Source: an uncultured Clostridia bacterium (GTDB lineage: Bacteria; Bacillota; Clostridia; Oscillospirales; Ruminococcaceae). From it: a stretch of 10,802 nucleotides of DNA. The stretch covers positions 1-10,802 of the forward strand of contig CANRLY010000056.1 of the NCBI GenBank assembly GCA_947631585.1. The letters are read 5' to 3'. The first letter of the stretch is position 1; the number at the start of each line of letters is the position of its first letter. Of the stretch, positions 1 to 5,771 are shown one piece after another. The notes beneath the pieces are model-generated. The model made no database searches and was not told where the DNA came from. It saw only the letters and a program-made list of their open reading frames with translations. The translations under genes and the position numbers were made by a program.

Positions 1-422
1 GGCAACGGCGTGGCGGCGAGCCGCAGGTTTTTTAAAGTCTGTGCCAACCATGGGTGACCGCAAACTTTGTGAAACCTGACGCACAATGCATACGCAGGCT
101 TAGTGGAGAGCGTACTAACTGTGAGCAACCGCAGGCTCTGCAAAACCCGACCCACAATGCAACCTCACTAACCACAGCAGCCGTCACCTATATCCCCACT
201 AGCAAACAGTGGAAGCCGCTCAATTGCCTGCGGCGGCAACCGCCGCCGCAAGCCGTGCGCAACGGCAGGCAAACGAACTACAGTTTCCCATCAGCCCAGG
301 ACAGGGAGTAACTTTGCCGCCGTATGGTAAGCTGTCGCAAACACCCGCTCAGCCAAACCTCCCACCCCTGAGCTAAACCCTCCCCCTGCGGACGGAAATT
401 ACTCAGAGAGTCTCCTTATCGC
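1..422. repeat. Tandem structured repeat, unit 1 (left end cut by window)
   Basis: First of three tandem units. The window opens inside the unit's leading GC-rich hairpin: only the right arm is present, followed by TTTTTT, and it matches the arm at 969-995. Then come two copies of a 71-bp subrepeat, seen as a motif of the form ACCGCAG..CTxTGxGAAACC.GACxCACAATG ending at 88 and again at 159. A hairpin follows (arms TGCGGCGGC 229-237 and GCCGCCGCA 242-250). The second hairpin of the sister units is degraded here to a short GCCGT/ACGGC stem. The tail has AACTACAGTTTCCC and a C-rich stretch (roughly 350-404) that resembles the tails of the other units. Compared with unit 3, about 48 bp are missing after the second subrepeat. 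I see no credible gene. Short open frames exist but are explained by the low stop-codon frequency of C-rich DNA. Confidence 0.8.
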
Positions 423-944
423 CCTGTGGTTCGCCCTCGCTGCGAAGCAGCGAACCGCAGGCTTGTCGGAGAGCGTGCTAACAATAAGCGACCGTAGGCT
501 CTGCGAAACCCGATCCATAATGCGACCGCAGGGTTGTCAGTGAGCGTACTAACTATGAGTTACCGCAGTTACTGCTGCAGCCCAGCCCACAATGTAGCCG
601 CAGGCTTGTCGGTGAGCGCACTAACCACAGGCAACCCCAGCCACCGTAAGCAGCCGTCACCCATATCCACACCAGAAAACAGTGGAAGCCGCTCATTGCC
701 TGCGGCGGCGTTGCCGCCGCAACCCGTGCGCAACTACCGTTGCGCACGTCATGGAAGCGAACTACAGCTTCCCATCAGCCCAGGGCAGGGGTGACCGACT
801 TACGCCCACCTCTGCGGCACAATTGCGTAGGCAGTGACCCTATCAACCCTGCACCAACGCATGATAAGTCGCCGAAAAACTCACCCCAGCCAGCCGTAAA
901 CCTCCACCCCTGTGGACTTTTTTCGCATACAGTTCCCTCACCGC
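423..944. repeat. Tandem structured repeat, unit 2 (diverged)
   Basis: Second unit, and the only one complete from leading hairpin to leading hairpin (about 522 bp). Its leading hairpin (about 423-462) is a variant: inner arms CGCTGC/GCAGCG, outer arms CCTGTGGTT/AACCGCAGG, with a six-base bulge, and no T tract after it. Subrepeat motifs end with ATG at 522 and 594, 72 bp apart. Two hairpins are intact: TGCGGCGGC/GCCGCCGCA (701-709/713-721) and CGTGCGCAAC/GTTGCGCACG (725-734/739-748). The tail from about 791 carries CACCCCAGCC and AACCTCCACCCCTG, which align with the tail of unit 1. A stop codon interrupts the reading frame that stays open in units 1 and 3, which argues against the array encoding protein. 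Confidence 0.8.
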
Positions 945-995
945 CCTGCGGTTCGCCGCCACGCCAACGGCGTGGCGGCGAGCCGCAGGTTTTTT
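945..995 (+). terminator. Terminator-like 21-bp hairpin with T6 tract heading unit 3
   Basis: The arms CCTGCGG..CCACGCC (945-965) and GGCGTGG..CCGCAGG (969-989) pair over 21 bp with one G-U pair and an AAC loop. TTTTTT follows at 990-995. This has the form of a rho-independent terminator on the + strand, but no recognised gene lies upstream, only the preceding repeat unit. If it works, it would end + strand transcripts of unit 2. The same right arm and T tract open the window (about 7-33). It could equally be a structural part of the repeat rather than a terminator. Confidence 0.5.
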
Positions 996-1415
996 AAAGT
1001 CTGTGCCAACCATGGGTGACCGCAGACTTTGTGAAACCAGACCCACAATGTAGACGCTTGCTTGTCGGAGACCTCACTTACTATGAGAGACCGCAGGCTC
1101 TGCGAAACCCGACCCATAATGTAGCCGCAGTTTCTTTGGAGCTCGCACTAACCACAGGCAACCCCAGCCAGCGGATTGGTAACCGTCCACCCCTCACCTA
1201 TATCCCAACTACCAAACAGTGGAAGCCGCTCAATTGCCTGCGGCGGCGTTGCCGCCGCAACCCGTGCGCAACTACCGTTGCGCACGTCATGGAAGCGAAC
1301 TACAGTTTCCCACCAGCTCAGAGCAGGTGCAAGTCGCCTCAGTAGCTGTGTCGGCTTCTCCGACAGCCAAACGAAATTTCGTGCGCCGCCCTCTCCCTGC
1401 GCTGAAAATTACGGC
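945..1415. repeat. Tandem structured repeat, unit 3 (ends just before the vanY-like promoter)
   Basis: Third unit. The leading hairpin (945-989) is followed by a segment nearly identical to 7-88. Subrepeat motifs end with ATG at 1050 and 1121, 71 bp apart. Two hairpins follow, TGCGGCGGC/GCCGCCGCA (1239-1247/1251-1259) and CGTGCGCAAC/GTTGCGCACG (1263-1272/1277-1286), and then AACTACAGTTTCCC. The tail holds a small stem TGTCGG/CCGACA (1349-1354/1360-1365), a perfect 12-bp palindrome ACGAAATTTCGT (1371-1382), and CCCTGCG..GAAAATTACGG, which matches the end of unit 1 (about 384-402). The array stops here and AT-rich promoter DNA begins. The function is unknown. A structured RNA, or a MITE- or REP-like DNA repeat, are both possible. 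Confidence 0.8.
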
Positions 1416-1489
1416 AGCAAAAATTGTTTCCCGCTGATTAAACTGCAAAAAAATTCACAAAAATATTATATGGAAGCCCTGCCCAACTC

Positions 1490-1518
1490 TTGATTTTTCG
1501 GCGGAATGGTGTTAAACT
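1490..1518 (+). promoter_or_regulatory. Extended -10 promoter of the Big_2/VanY gene
   Basis: TTGATT (1490-1495), a 17-bp spacer, and TAAACT (1513-1518) with TG one base ahead of the -10 (1510-1511) give an extended -10 sigma-A type promoter. The predicted start of transcription, near 1525, leaves a leader of about 65 nt before the ATG at 1591. The promoter sits just after the end of the repeat array. The prediction rests on motif spacing only. Confidence 0.6.
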
Positions 1519-1527
1519 AATTTGTGC

Positions 1528-1553
1528 CGGCGGTCGGTTTTTGCCGATCGCCG
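1528..1553 (+). promoter_or_regulatory. Leader hairpin of the Big_2/VanY mRNA
   Basis: Arms at 1528-1537 and 1544-1553 pair over 10 bp (CGGCGGTCGG against CCGATCGCCG, one G-U pair) with a TTTTTG loop. The stem lies within a few bases of the predicted transcript 5' end and well upstream of the ribosome binding site, so a 5' stabilising hairpin is more likely than translational control. No T tract follows, so it is not an intrinsic terminator. No known riboswitch class was recognised. Confidence 0.4.
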
Positions 1554-1590
1554 CAGAATCTGCGCAGCTTATGCGGAAAAGGTATTTGTA

Positions 1591-3276
1591 ATGAAAAACG
1601 TAACCGGTAATAAACATCTTGTACTTAAAACGGCAATTGTTGTTCTTGTTGCTGTAATTGGCATTTCTCTGGGATATGTGGGCGTTGGTTGGATAAATTC
1701 CTATAATGTGGAAAAGGTGTATTTTGATAAGGGCGAATATGATCTCTACGAGGGTCAGACTGTCGACGTTACTGCAAAAACTGACCCGTTCGGGGCAAAA
1801 GTCGCCTATAGCTCCAATAACGAAAATGTTGCGGCTGTTTCGGGAAACGGCAGAATTACCGCTCTTTCCCAGGGGGAAGCCGTCATCACTGCTTTTCATA
1901 AAAAAAGCGGCAAGCGTGCTACCGTTCGGGTGGTGGTGATGCGCTCAAAACTCATACTTAACCTGACTGTTTCGGCGCTTGATCTCGATGTGGGCGAAAC
2001 TTATAAACTGCAAACTGTCAGCTCCTTTTCCGGCTCTGAGGAAAAGCCGCAGCTGAAATTCCGGTCGGAAGATACGTCGGTGGCGGAAGTCTCTGACGAC
2101 GGCGAAATTTCAGCCGTTGGCAGGGGAGAGACCACCGTTGTCGTTTATAACGAGGAATACGGCGTTTCTAAAGAAGTTTCTCTGAAAGTCCGCCCTTTGC
2201 TTGAAAAATTGTCTTTTGCGGAAGGCTTTGCTGAGATAGCTGTGGGCGAAAGGTATGTTCCACAACTGGAACTGTTCCCCGACGGGGTAAGGGATACGCA
2301 GGTGGAACTGAAAACTTCCAACGACCTTGTGGCGGCGATAGTCGGCGACGGCGTAGTGGGAAAGGCGTCCGGGGACGCTTTCATTACCGCCACAAATAAG
2401 AGTTCCGGCAAGAGTACTACTATGCTGGTCCGGGTGGTAAGACCGGCGGCAAGCGTAAGAGTTGATAAAACTGCCGTTTCGCTGTACGAAGATCAGTACG
2501 CCGAGGTGAATGCGGAAGTGTTTCCTGAAAACGCCGATAACACGGACGTTTTGTGGACAAGCTCAGACGAGGGCGTTGCAAAAGTGAACGTAGTCGCCAA
2601 AGGAAAAGCCAGGATAGAAGGGGTCTCTGAGGGCAAATGCACCGTGCGTGCGGCTTCGGCTGACACGCCGGGGGTCTACGCCGAGATCGAGGTGACTGTC
2701 TCCAAAAGGCAGGTCACCAAGCCTCCTCAGCAGACGGAAAATATTTCCAAAGAAACTTATATAAACGGGATACTTGTGGTGAACAAGACCTACGGTCTCC
2801 CGAAGAATTACAACGAGGGCGGAGGACTTACTGCCGAGACTGCCGCTGCCTTTGAAGAAATGAAAAAAGCCGCAGCCAAGGACGGCATAAGTTTGCGCAT
2901 AGCCTCCGGTTACCGTTCTTACAACCACCAGAAGCGGCTGTTTGAGGGGTATCTTACCAGGCGTGGGCAGAGCAGGGAATATGTTGAAACCTACTCCGCC
3001 AGACCGGGACATTCGGAGCATCAGGCAGGTGTGGCGATAGATGTGAACATGGCGTCAGATGCGTTTCTGGGAACGCCGGCGCAGAAGTGGCTGGACAAGC
3101 ACTGCGTTGAGTACGGCTTTATAATCCGCTACCCGGAGGGCAAGCAGCAGTACACCGGCTTCAAATACGAGCCGTGGCACGTTCGGTACTTAGGCAAGGA
3201 AAATGCCGAAAAGGTCAGCAGTTCGGGCTTGTGCCTGGAAGAGTACCTTGGCATTACATCAGAGTATGCAGATTAA
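1591..3276 (+). CDS. Membrane-anchored Big_2-repeat protein with VanY-type D,D-carboxypeptidase domain
   Basis: Predicted surface peptidase of 561 residues. VanY/DacB-type (M15) enzymes are zinc carboxypeptidases that remove the terminal D-Ala from peptidoglycan stem peptides. The start is ATG 1591, with AAAAGG eight bases upstream; an in-frame TTG at 1522 lacks a ribosome binding site and would overlap the leader hairpin. Residues about 10-32 form a hydrophobic signal anchor. About four Ig-like bacterial (Big_2) repeats follow, at roughly 42-116, 124-201, 205-284 and 287-371, each built around a V-A-x-V..G.I.A...G.A.I/T core. After a short linker the peptidase domain (about 389-545) shows SGYRSYNHQ (439-447), SEHQAGVAID (475-484; likely zinc ligands H477 and D484) and EPWHVRYLG (527-535; E527 base, H530 ligand). 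All catalytic residues appear intact. It is monocistronic, between its own promoter and a strong terminator. The Big_2 repeats probably place the enzyme in the wall. No VanS/VanR or other resistance gene is nearby, so housekeeping wall trimming is more likely than glycopeptide resistance. Confidence 0.93.
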   Translation: MKNVTGNKHLVLKTAIVVLVAVIGISLGYVGVGWINSYNVEKVYFDKGEYDLYEGQTVDVTAKTDPFGAKVAYSSNNENVAAVSGNGRITALSQGEAVITAFHKKSGKRATVRVVVMRSKLILNLTVSALDLDVGETYKLQTVSSFSGSEEKPQLKFRSEDTSVAEVSDDGEISAVGRGETTVVVYNEEYGVSKEVSLKVRPLLEKLSFAEGFAEIAVGERYVPQLELFPDGVRDTQVELKTSNDLVAAIVGDGVVGKASGDAFITATNKSSGKSTTMLVRVVRPAASVRVDKTAVSLYEDQYAEVNAEVFPENADNTDVLWTSSDEGVAKVNVVAKGKARIEGVSEGKCTVRAASADTPGVYAEIEVTVSKRQVTKPPQQTENISKETYINGILVVNKTYGLPKNYNEGGGLTAETAAAFEEMKKAAAKDGISLRIASGYRSYNHQKRLFEGYLTRRGQSREYVETYSARPGHSEHQAGVAIDVNMASDAFLGTPAQKWLDKHCVEYGFIIRYPEGKQQYTGFKYEPWHVRYLGKENAEKVSSSGLCLEEYLGITSEYAD

Positions 3277-3286
3277 GACCCGACAA

Positions 3287-3315
3287 AAAACCGCCCTGCT
3301 TTGCAGGGCGGTTTT
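3287..3315. terminator. Bidirectional terminator between convergent genes
   Basis: CCGCCCTGC (3291-3299) and GCAGGGCGG (3303-3311) form a perfect 9-bp stem with a TTT loop. Four T follow on the + strand and at least six T on the - strand. It begins about 10 bases after the stop of the Big_2/VanY gene and also faces the minus-strand pair at 3442-4060, so it can end both. The longer T tract serves the minus strand. Confidence 0.9.
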
Positions 3316-3331
3316 CAGGCTGTTCAGGTCA

Positions 3332-3417
3332 GCCGAGGTCTCGGACTGCCGCACCGCAGGTGCGGCAGTGTGGAGGCGCAGCCTCCGAGCGGCGTGAGCC
3401 GCTCACGAGACCTCGGC
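3332..3417. repeat. Cloverleaf-like element, copy 1 (closing stem plus three hairpins)
   Basis: A 12-bp perfect closing stem (3332-3343 with 3406-3417, GCCGAGGTCTCG with its complement) encloses three perfect hairpins in a row. Hairpin 1 has 11 bp (3345-3355/3359-3369, GCA loop). Hairpin 2 has 6 bp (GGAGGC/GCCTCC, 3372-3377/3381-3386, GCA loop). Hairpin 3 has 7 bp (GAGCGGC/GCCGCTC, 3387-3393/3398-3404, GTGA loop, GNRA type on the + strand). Almost every base is paired. It lies 24 bp beyond the stop of the minus-strand gene. It shares CCGAGGTCT (3333-3341) and the same plan with the element at 4152-4260. It is not a tRNA: there is no T-loop, the stem lengths are wrong and there is no anticodon arm. 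It resembles a compound REP/BIME-type intergenic repeat. Confidence 0.8.
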
Positions 3418-3441
3418 AGCCGGAGCGCAGCAGTTTTCTGA

Positions 3442-3780
3442 TTATTTGCCGCTGCGCTTTGCTTCCATCAGATCGTCGTAATCCTTGTAAAGCTGCTGCG
3501 TGTTGTTTTCCAGAAAATAGTAATGACTGATGTAAGGGATAGTCAGACCCAGAAACAGCAGCCCCAGGATAAGCAAGGAAATGCGCTTCAGAAAGATGAA
3601 CGCAAGAATTGTGATAAGCGTCATCAGCGCAAAAAGGATAGTTACCAGCAGATGTATCAGGCGTTCGTGCTGAAAAAAGGCGATCTTGCGCAAATGCTCC
3701 TCTAAAAGCTCGTCGCTGTAGCCCTCTTCTTCCAGCCGCCTGCGGAAATTCAGCCGGTATTCAGTAAAATACTTCTTCAT
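3442..3780 (-). CDS. Small two-helix membrane protein of unknown function
   Basis: Unrecognised protein of 112 residues. The N-terminus (about 1-40) is highly charged and probably helical, rich in Arg and Glu (RLNFRRRLEEEGYSDELLEE). Two hydrophobic helices follow, at about 41-64 and 67-90, with a short basic turn (KR) between them, and then a polar tail ending in K. Topology is inferred as N-in, C-in, with both charged ends in the cytoplasm. The start is ATG 3780, because GAGGGT, overlapping the stop codon of the upstream gene (TGA 3793-3791), lies about seven bases ahead. An alternative TTG at 3801 would overlap the upstream gene. Spacing of about 10 nt and a shared Shine-Dalgarno/stop region suggest translational coupling with the 3791-4060 gene, so the two proteins may act together. 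Transcription should stop at the terminator at 3287-3315. No family was recognised. Confidence 0.75.
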   Translation of the reverse strand: MKKYFTEYRLNFRRRLEEEGYSDELLEEHLRKIAFFQHERLIHLLVTILFALMTLITILAFIFLKRISLLILGLLFLGLTIPYISHYYFLENNTQQLYKDYDDLMEAKRSGK

Positions 3781-3790
3781 CTTTCGACCC

Positions 3791-4060
3791 TCAGATGTCA
3801 ATTATCTCGGCTTGCTCCAGCTTCACCGGGAAGTCGTCATTTGCGGCACGCTTTTTAAGATCGTGTAAGTAAAATGCGTTCACGACCGCATCGGTGGTGC
3901 GGTATGCTTTTTTGGTCCTTTCCACAAAACCGTGCTTCTTCTTTTTGGAACTGCTTTTCTTGTCGGAACTGAATATCAGGGCGACCCCCAGCGCAAAAAG
4001 CCCGATCACAGCCTTTGGCGCAAGGTTTGATTCGCCGTAAAACCGAAATACGTTTTTCAT
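3791..4060 (-). CDS. Small single-pass membrane protein of unknown function
   Basis: Unrecognised protein of 89 residues. One hydrophobic segment at about 15-31 (PKAVIGLFALGVALIF) is followed by a lysine/serine-rich stretch (about 34-42), which by the positive-inside rule puts the C-terminal part in the cytoplasm. The rest is polar, with a basic patch HDLKKR and an acidic end, EQAEIIDI. The start is ATG 4060, with GGAGGG seven bases upstream. The frame runs open further upstream to about 4315, but that extension passes through the promoter and the GC-rich element and is not expected to be translated. It is the first gene of a two-gene operon with the 112-residue membrane protein, behind its own promoter. 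The whole unit is bracketed by the cloverleaf-like elements. Confidence 0.7.
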   Translation of the reverse strand: MKNVFRFYGESNLAPKAVIGLFALGVALIFSSDKKSSSKKKKHGFVERTKKAYRTTDAVVNAFYLHDLKKRAANDDFPVKLEQAEIIDI

Positions 4061-4112
4061 TTTTATCCCTCCGTGGGGCGAAAATACTGACACAAAATCG
4101 TCTCTTTCTACA

Positions 4113-4141
4113 ATTGTACCACATCTCTTAAAAAAACGCAA
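4113..4141 (-). promoter_or_regulatory. Promoter of the two-gene membrane-protein operon
   Basis: On the minus strand, TTGCGT (4141-4136), a 17-bp spacer and TACAAT (4118-4113) fit a sigma-A promoter. Transcription would start near 4106, leaving a leader of about 45 nt before ATG 4060. The spacer includes a T tract. The promoter lies directly beside the cloverleaf-like element at 4152-4260. Confidence 0.6.
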
Positions 4142-4151
4142 CCCCCAAAAT

Positions 4152-4260
4152 GCCCGAGGTCTGCGCCGCCGCAGCTTCGCTGCGGCGGCGAAACGGAGGC
4201 GCACAGCGTGCGCCTCCTCCCCCGGCGGCTTCGCCGCCGGGGGCAGCCCTCGGGCTGCCC
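4152..4260. repeat. Cloverleaf-like element, copy 2 (closing stem plus three hairpins)
   Basis: The closing stem GCCCGAGG/CCTCGGGC (4152-4159/4248-4255, 8 bp) encloses three perfect hairpins. Hairpin 1 has 12 bp (4164-4175/4179-4190, TTC loop). Hairpin 2 has 10 bp (GGAGGCGCAC/GTGCGCCTCC, 4195-4204/4208-4217, AGC loop). Hairpin 3 has 11 bp (4219-4229/4233-4243, TTC loop). The right arm of the closing stem can instead form a fourth hairpin, GGGCAGCC/GGCTGCCC (4241-4248/4253-4260), so two structures compete. It shares CCGAGGTCT (4154-4162), the GGAGGCGCA start of hairpin 2, hairpin order and orientation with the element at 3332-3417. It sits between the divergent promoters at 4113-4141 (-) and 4472-4500 (+). 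Confidence 0.8.
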
Positions 4261-4471
4261 TTACCCCCGAAGAAAGTATAGATTCAGCTAAAAATCGGAC
4301 GTGCATTTTGCACAAAATTAAAGCGCCTGATTTGGGGATTCCTACAAACTTTCAGATTTCGAGAAAAAATTTTTGCGAAAGTTGCACGGAACCATGCAAC
4401 TTTTCGGGGGTTTGAGCCTGTATGTAGAGGGGCAATGCGAATGAAGGCTGAATGGGGCGAAATGGGGCAAG
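4261..4471. other. Intergenic region with one imperfect inverted repeat
   Basis: No gene was seen. AAAGTTGCA (4378-4386) and TGCAACTTT (4395-4403) form a 9-bp stem with an 8-base loop. The flanking CG/CG can extend it past one bulged T. A G-rich run follows rather than a T tract, so it is not a terminator. A smaller GTGCA/TGCAC dyad lies near 4303-4315. The GGGGCGAAATGGGGC stretch just ahead of the promoter (about 4454-4468) is a short direct repeat of AATGGGGC. No known riboswitch was recognised. Confidence 0.4.
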
Positions 4472-4500
4472 TTGACATTTGCAAAGAAAAATTATATAAT
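4472..4500 (+). promoter_or_regulatory. Consensus sigma-A promoter of the HAD phosphatase gene
   Basis: Perfect TTGACA (4472-4477), a 17-bp spacer and perfect TATAAT (4495-4500). Transcription is expected near 4507, giving a leader of about 27 nt to ATG 4534. A full consensus is rare and implies strong expression unless it is repressed. Confidence 0.9.
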
Positions 4501-4533
4501 CAAATTGCAGCAAGCAGAATTTGAAGGGAAATT

Positions 4534-5379
4534 ATGGATATAAGGAAGATCTTGTTTGTCTCAGACCTTGACGGGACTCTCCTGAGAAGCGACGCCACAC
4601 TATCGGAGTACACTAAAACGTCGCTGAATGGACTTTTTCGCAAAGGCGTGAACTTCACCTGTGCGACCGCTAGGTCTTGTACCACCGCTTCAAGAATTTT
4701 AAAAGACCTGGAACTGCCGCTTCCGATGATAACTTATAACGGCGCAATTACGGTAGATCTGAACACTGGCAAACCGGTCAAGTACGAATTTTTGGATAGT
4801 TGTGCAGAACAGATCATCGCTTGCCTGGTCAAACAGGGGCTATCGGTAATTGCATATTCAGTAATTGACGGAATGGAAAGATTTTCCTTTGTGCCAATCC
4901 TTCTGAACCGCCATGCAAAGAATTTTCTGGCAACTCGCCTGGGTAAACCCGACGACCTCCGCCCAAGGGAAGTTACGTCGCCTGAGCAGCTTGCGGACGG
5001 CAGAGTGTTCTATATCGCTTGTATCGAGGATAAGGAAAATATGCCGAAATTGCGCCGCTTTTGCGAAGATTATCAGGAATTTTGCCGCTGTGTAATTTCG
5101 GGCGACGTCTATTCAGATAGCTGTTGGCTGGAGTTTATGCCGAAAAATTGCTCTAAATCTTCCGCCGCACTTGCGCTGAAAAAACAGCTGGGCTGCGAAA
5201 AGCTGGTCGTTTTCGGGGACGGTGAAAACGATCTTGACTTGTTTTCTGTTGCAGACGAATGTTATGCGGTGGGAAACGCCGTCCTGAAGCTGAAAAACGC
5301 CGCAACATCGGTAATAAAACCCAACGATTCCGACGGCGTTGCGCACTTTCTCGAACAGTATTTTGCTGAAAATGGGTAG
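4534..5379 (+). CDS. Cof-type HAD-IIB family phosphatase
   Basis: Predicted Mg2+-dependent phosphohydrolase of 281 residues, probably cytoplasmic and acting on a small phosphorylated metabolite such as a sugar phosphate or flavin nucleotide; the substrate cannot be read from sequence. HAD motif I is DLDGT (11-15; nucleophile D11, acid/base D13). Motif II is the T in CATARS (43-48). Motif III is the Lys of SKSSAALALKK (K208 region). Motif IV is GDGEND (228-233; D229 and D233 bind Mg2+). The C2-type cap lies between motifs II and III (about 80-200), as in the Cof family. Length is normal for the family. The start is ATG 4534, with GAAGGG five bases upstream. It has its own consensus promoter and appears monocistronic. 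The cap and core hold many cysteines, which is unremarkable in an anaerobe. Confidence 0.92.
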   Translation: MDIRKILFVSDLDGTLLRSDATLSEYTKTSLNGLFRKGVNFTCATARSCTTASRILKDLELPLPMITYNGAITVDLNTGKPVKYEFLDSCAEQIIACLVKQGLSVIAYSVIDGMERFSFVPILLNRHAKNFLATRLGKPDDLRPREVTSPEQLADGRVFYIACIEDKENMPKLRRFCEDYQEFCRCVISGDVYSDSCWLEFMPKNCSKSSAALALKKQLGCEKLVVFGDGENDLDLFSVADECYAVGNAVLKLKNAATSVIKPNDSDGVAHFLEQYFAENG

Positions 5380-5771
5380 ATTTTCGGACAGTAAATTTGC
5401 TTATCTTCTGCAATTTGGTAAAGCAAATTTTACATAGAAAGTACAATTATTTGTACTGTATTTTATAAACGCAAAACTCATGCTTTCACCGAAATGTAAC
5501 AATCCCTATTTGATTATTAGCTGTTGGATAAACGTTACATCGCCTTGTGAGTAAAATTCAGTACAGTTAATAAGGCAATCAAGGCGAATTGCATTTCGGA
5601 ATAATGCAATTATCCGCAAACTGTTATGCAACATTCAGCATCTGCAACAGGGCGCAATTTTGGACATTTAGAATATCCGGTTGTTGGTGTCCATGCTAAA
5701 TACAATATACCGTAGCAATGAGCTAATAGTGCGTGTGATTCTGCTGTGTTGGGTTAAATCCCTTTTGAAAA
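5380..5771. other. AT-rich intergenic region with several dyads
   Basis: There is no gene in these 392 bp. Just after the stop lies TTTTCGGACAGTAAA (5381-5395), which recurs exactly at 8975-8989. AAATTTGCTT/AAGCAAATTT (5393-5402/5421-5430, 18-base loop), with TTTT at the end of its right arm, may be a weak terminator for the phosphatase gene. AGTACAA/TTGTACT (5440-5446/5451-5457) is a 7-bp dyad with a four-base centre, operator-like in form. ATGTAAC/GTTACAT pairs at a distance (about 5494-5543). AATTGCAT/ATGCAATT (5587-5594/5604-5611) is an 8-bp dyad. TACAAT at 5701-5706 is the best -10 candidate for dus, but no good -35 lies at the right distance. Confidence 0.5.

Noticed and set aside
1..1415. 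CRISPR array
   Set aside because: The repeated segments are contiguous and diverged, with a 71-72 bp subperiod and no uniform short repeat separated by unique spacers; there are no cas genes.
1..1415. Retron or diversity-generating element
   Set aside because: Hairpin-rich repeats alone are not enough; no reverse transcriptase is encoded anywhere in the window.
1522..1590. N-terminal extension of the VanY-type protein from TTG 1522
   Set aside because: No ribosome binding site; it would begin at the predicted transcript start and run through the leader hairpin, while ATG 1591 has a good site and gives a normal signal anchor.
2563..3021. Open frame antisense to the VanY-type gene
   Set aside because: It lies wholly inside a conserved peptidase gene, and its translation has no recognisable domain or start signals.
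1591..3276. Vancomycin-resistance gene cluster
   Set aside because: Only a VanY-like domain is present, fused to Big_2 repeats; no vanH, vanA/B-type ligase, vanX, vanR or vanS is nearby.
3332..3417. Cloverleaf shape suggesting a tRNA gene
   Set aside because: Stem lengths (12, 11, 6, 7) do not match tRNA arms, there is no seven-base anticodon loop or T-loop consensus, and no CCA end.
4061..4315. N-terminal extension of the 89-residue membrane protein
   Set aside because: The extension crosses the minus-strand promoter and the GC-rich hairpins; ATG 4060 has GGAGGG at ideal spacing.
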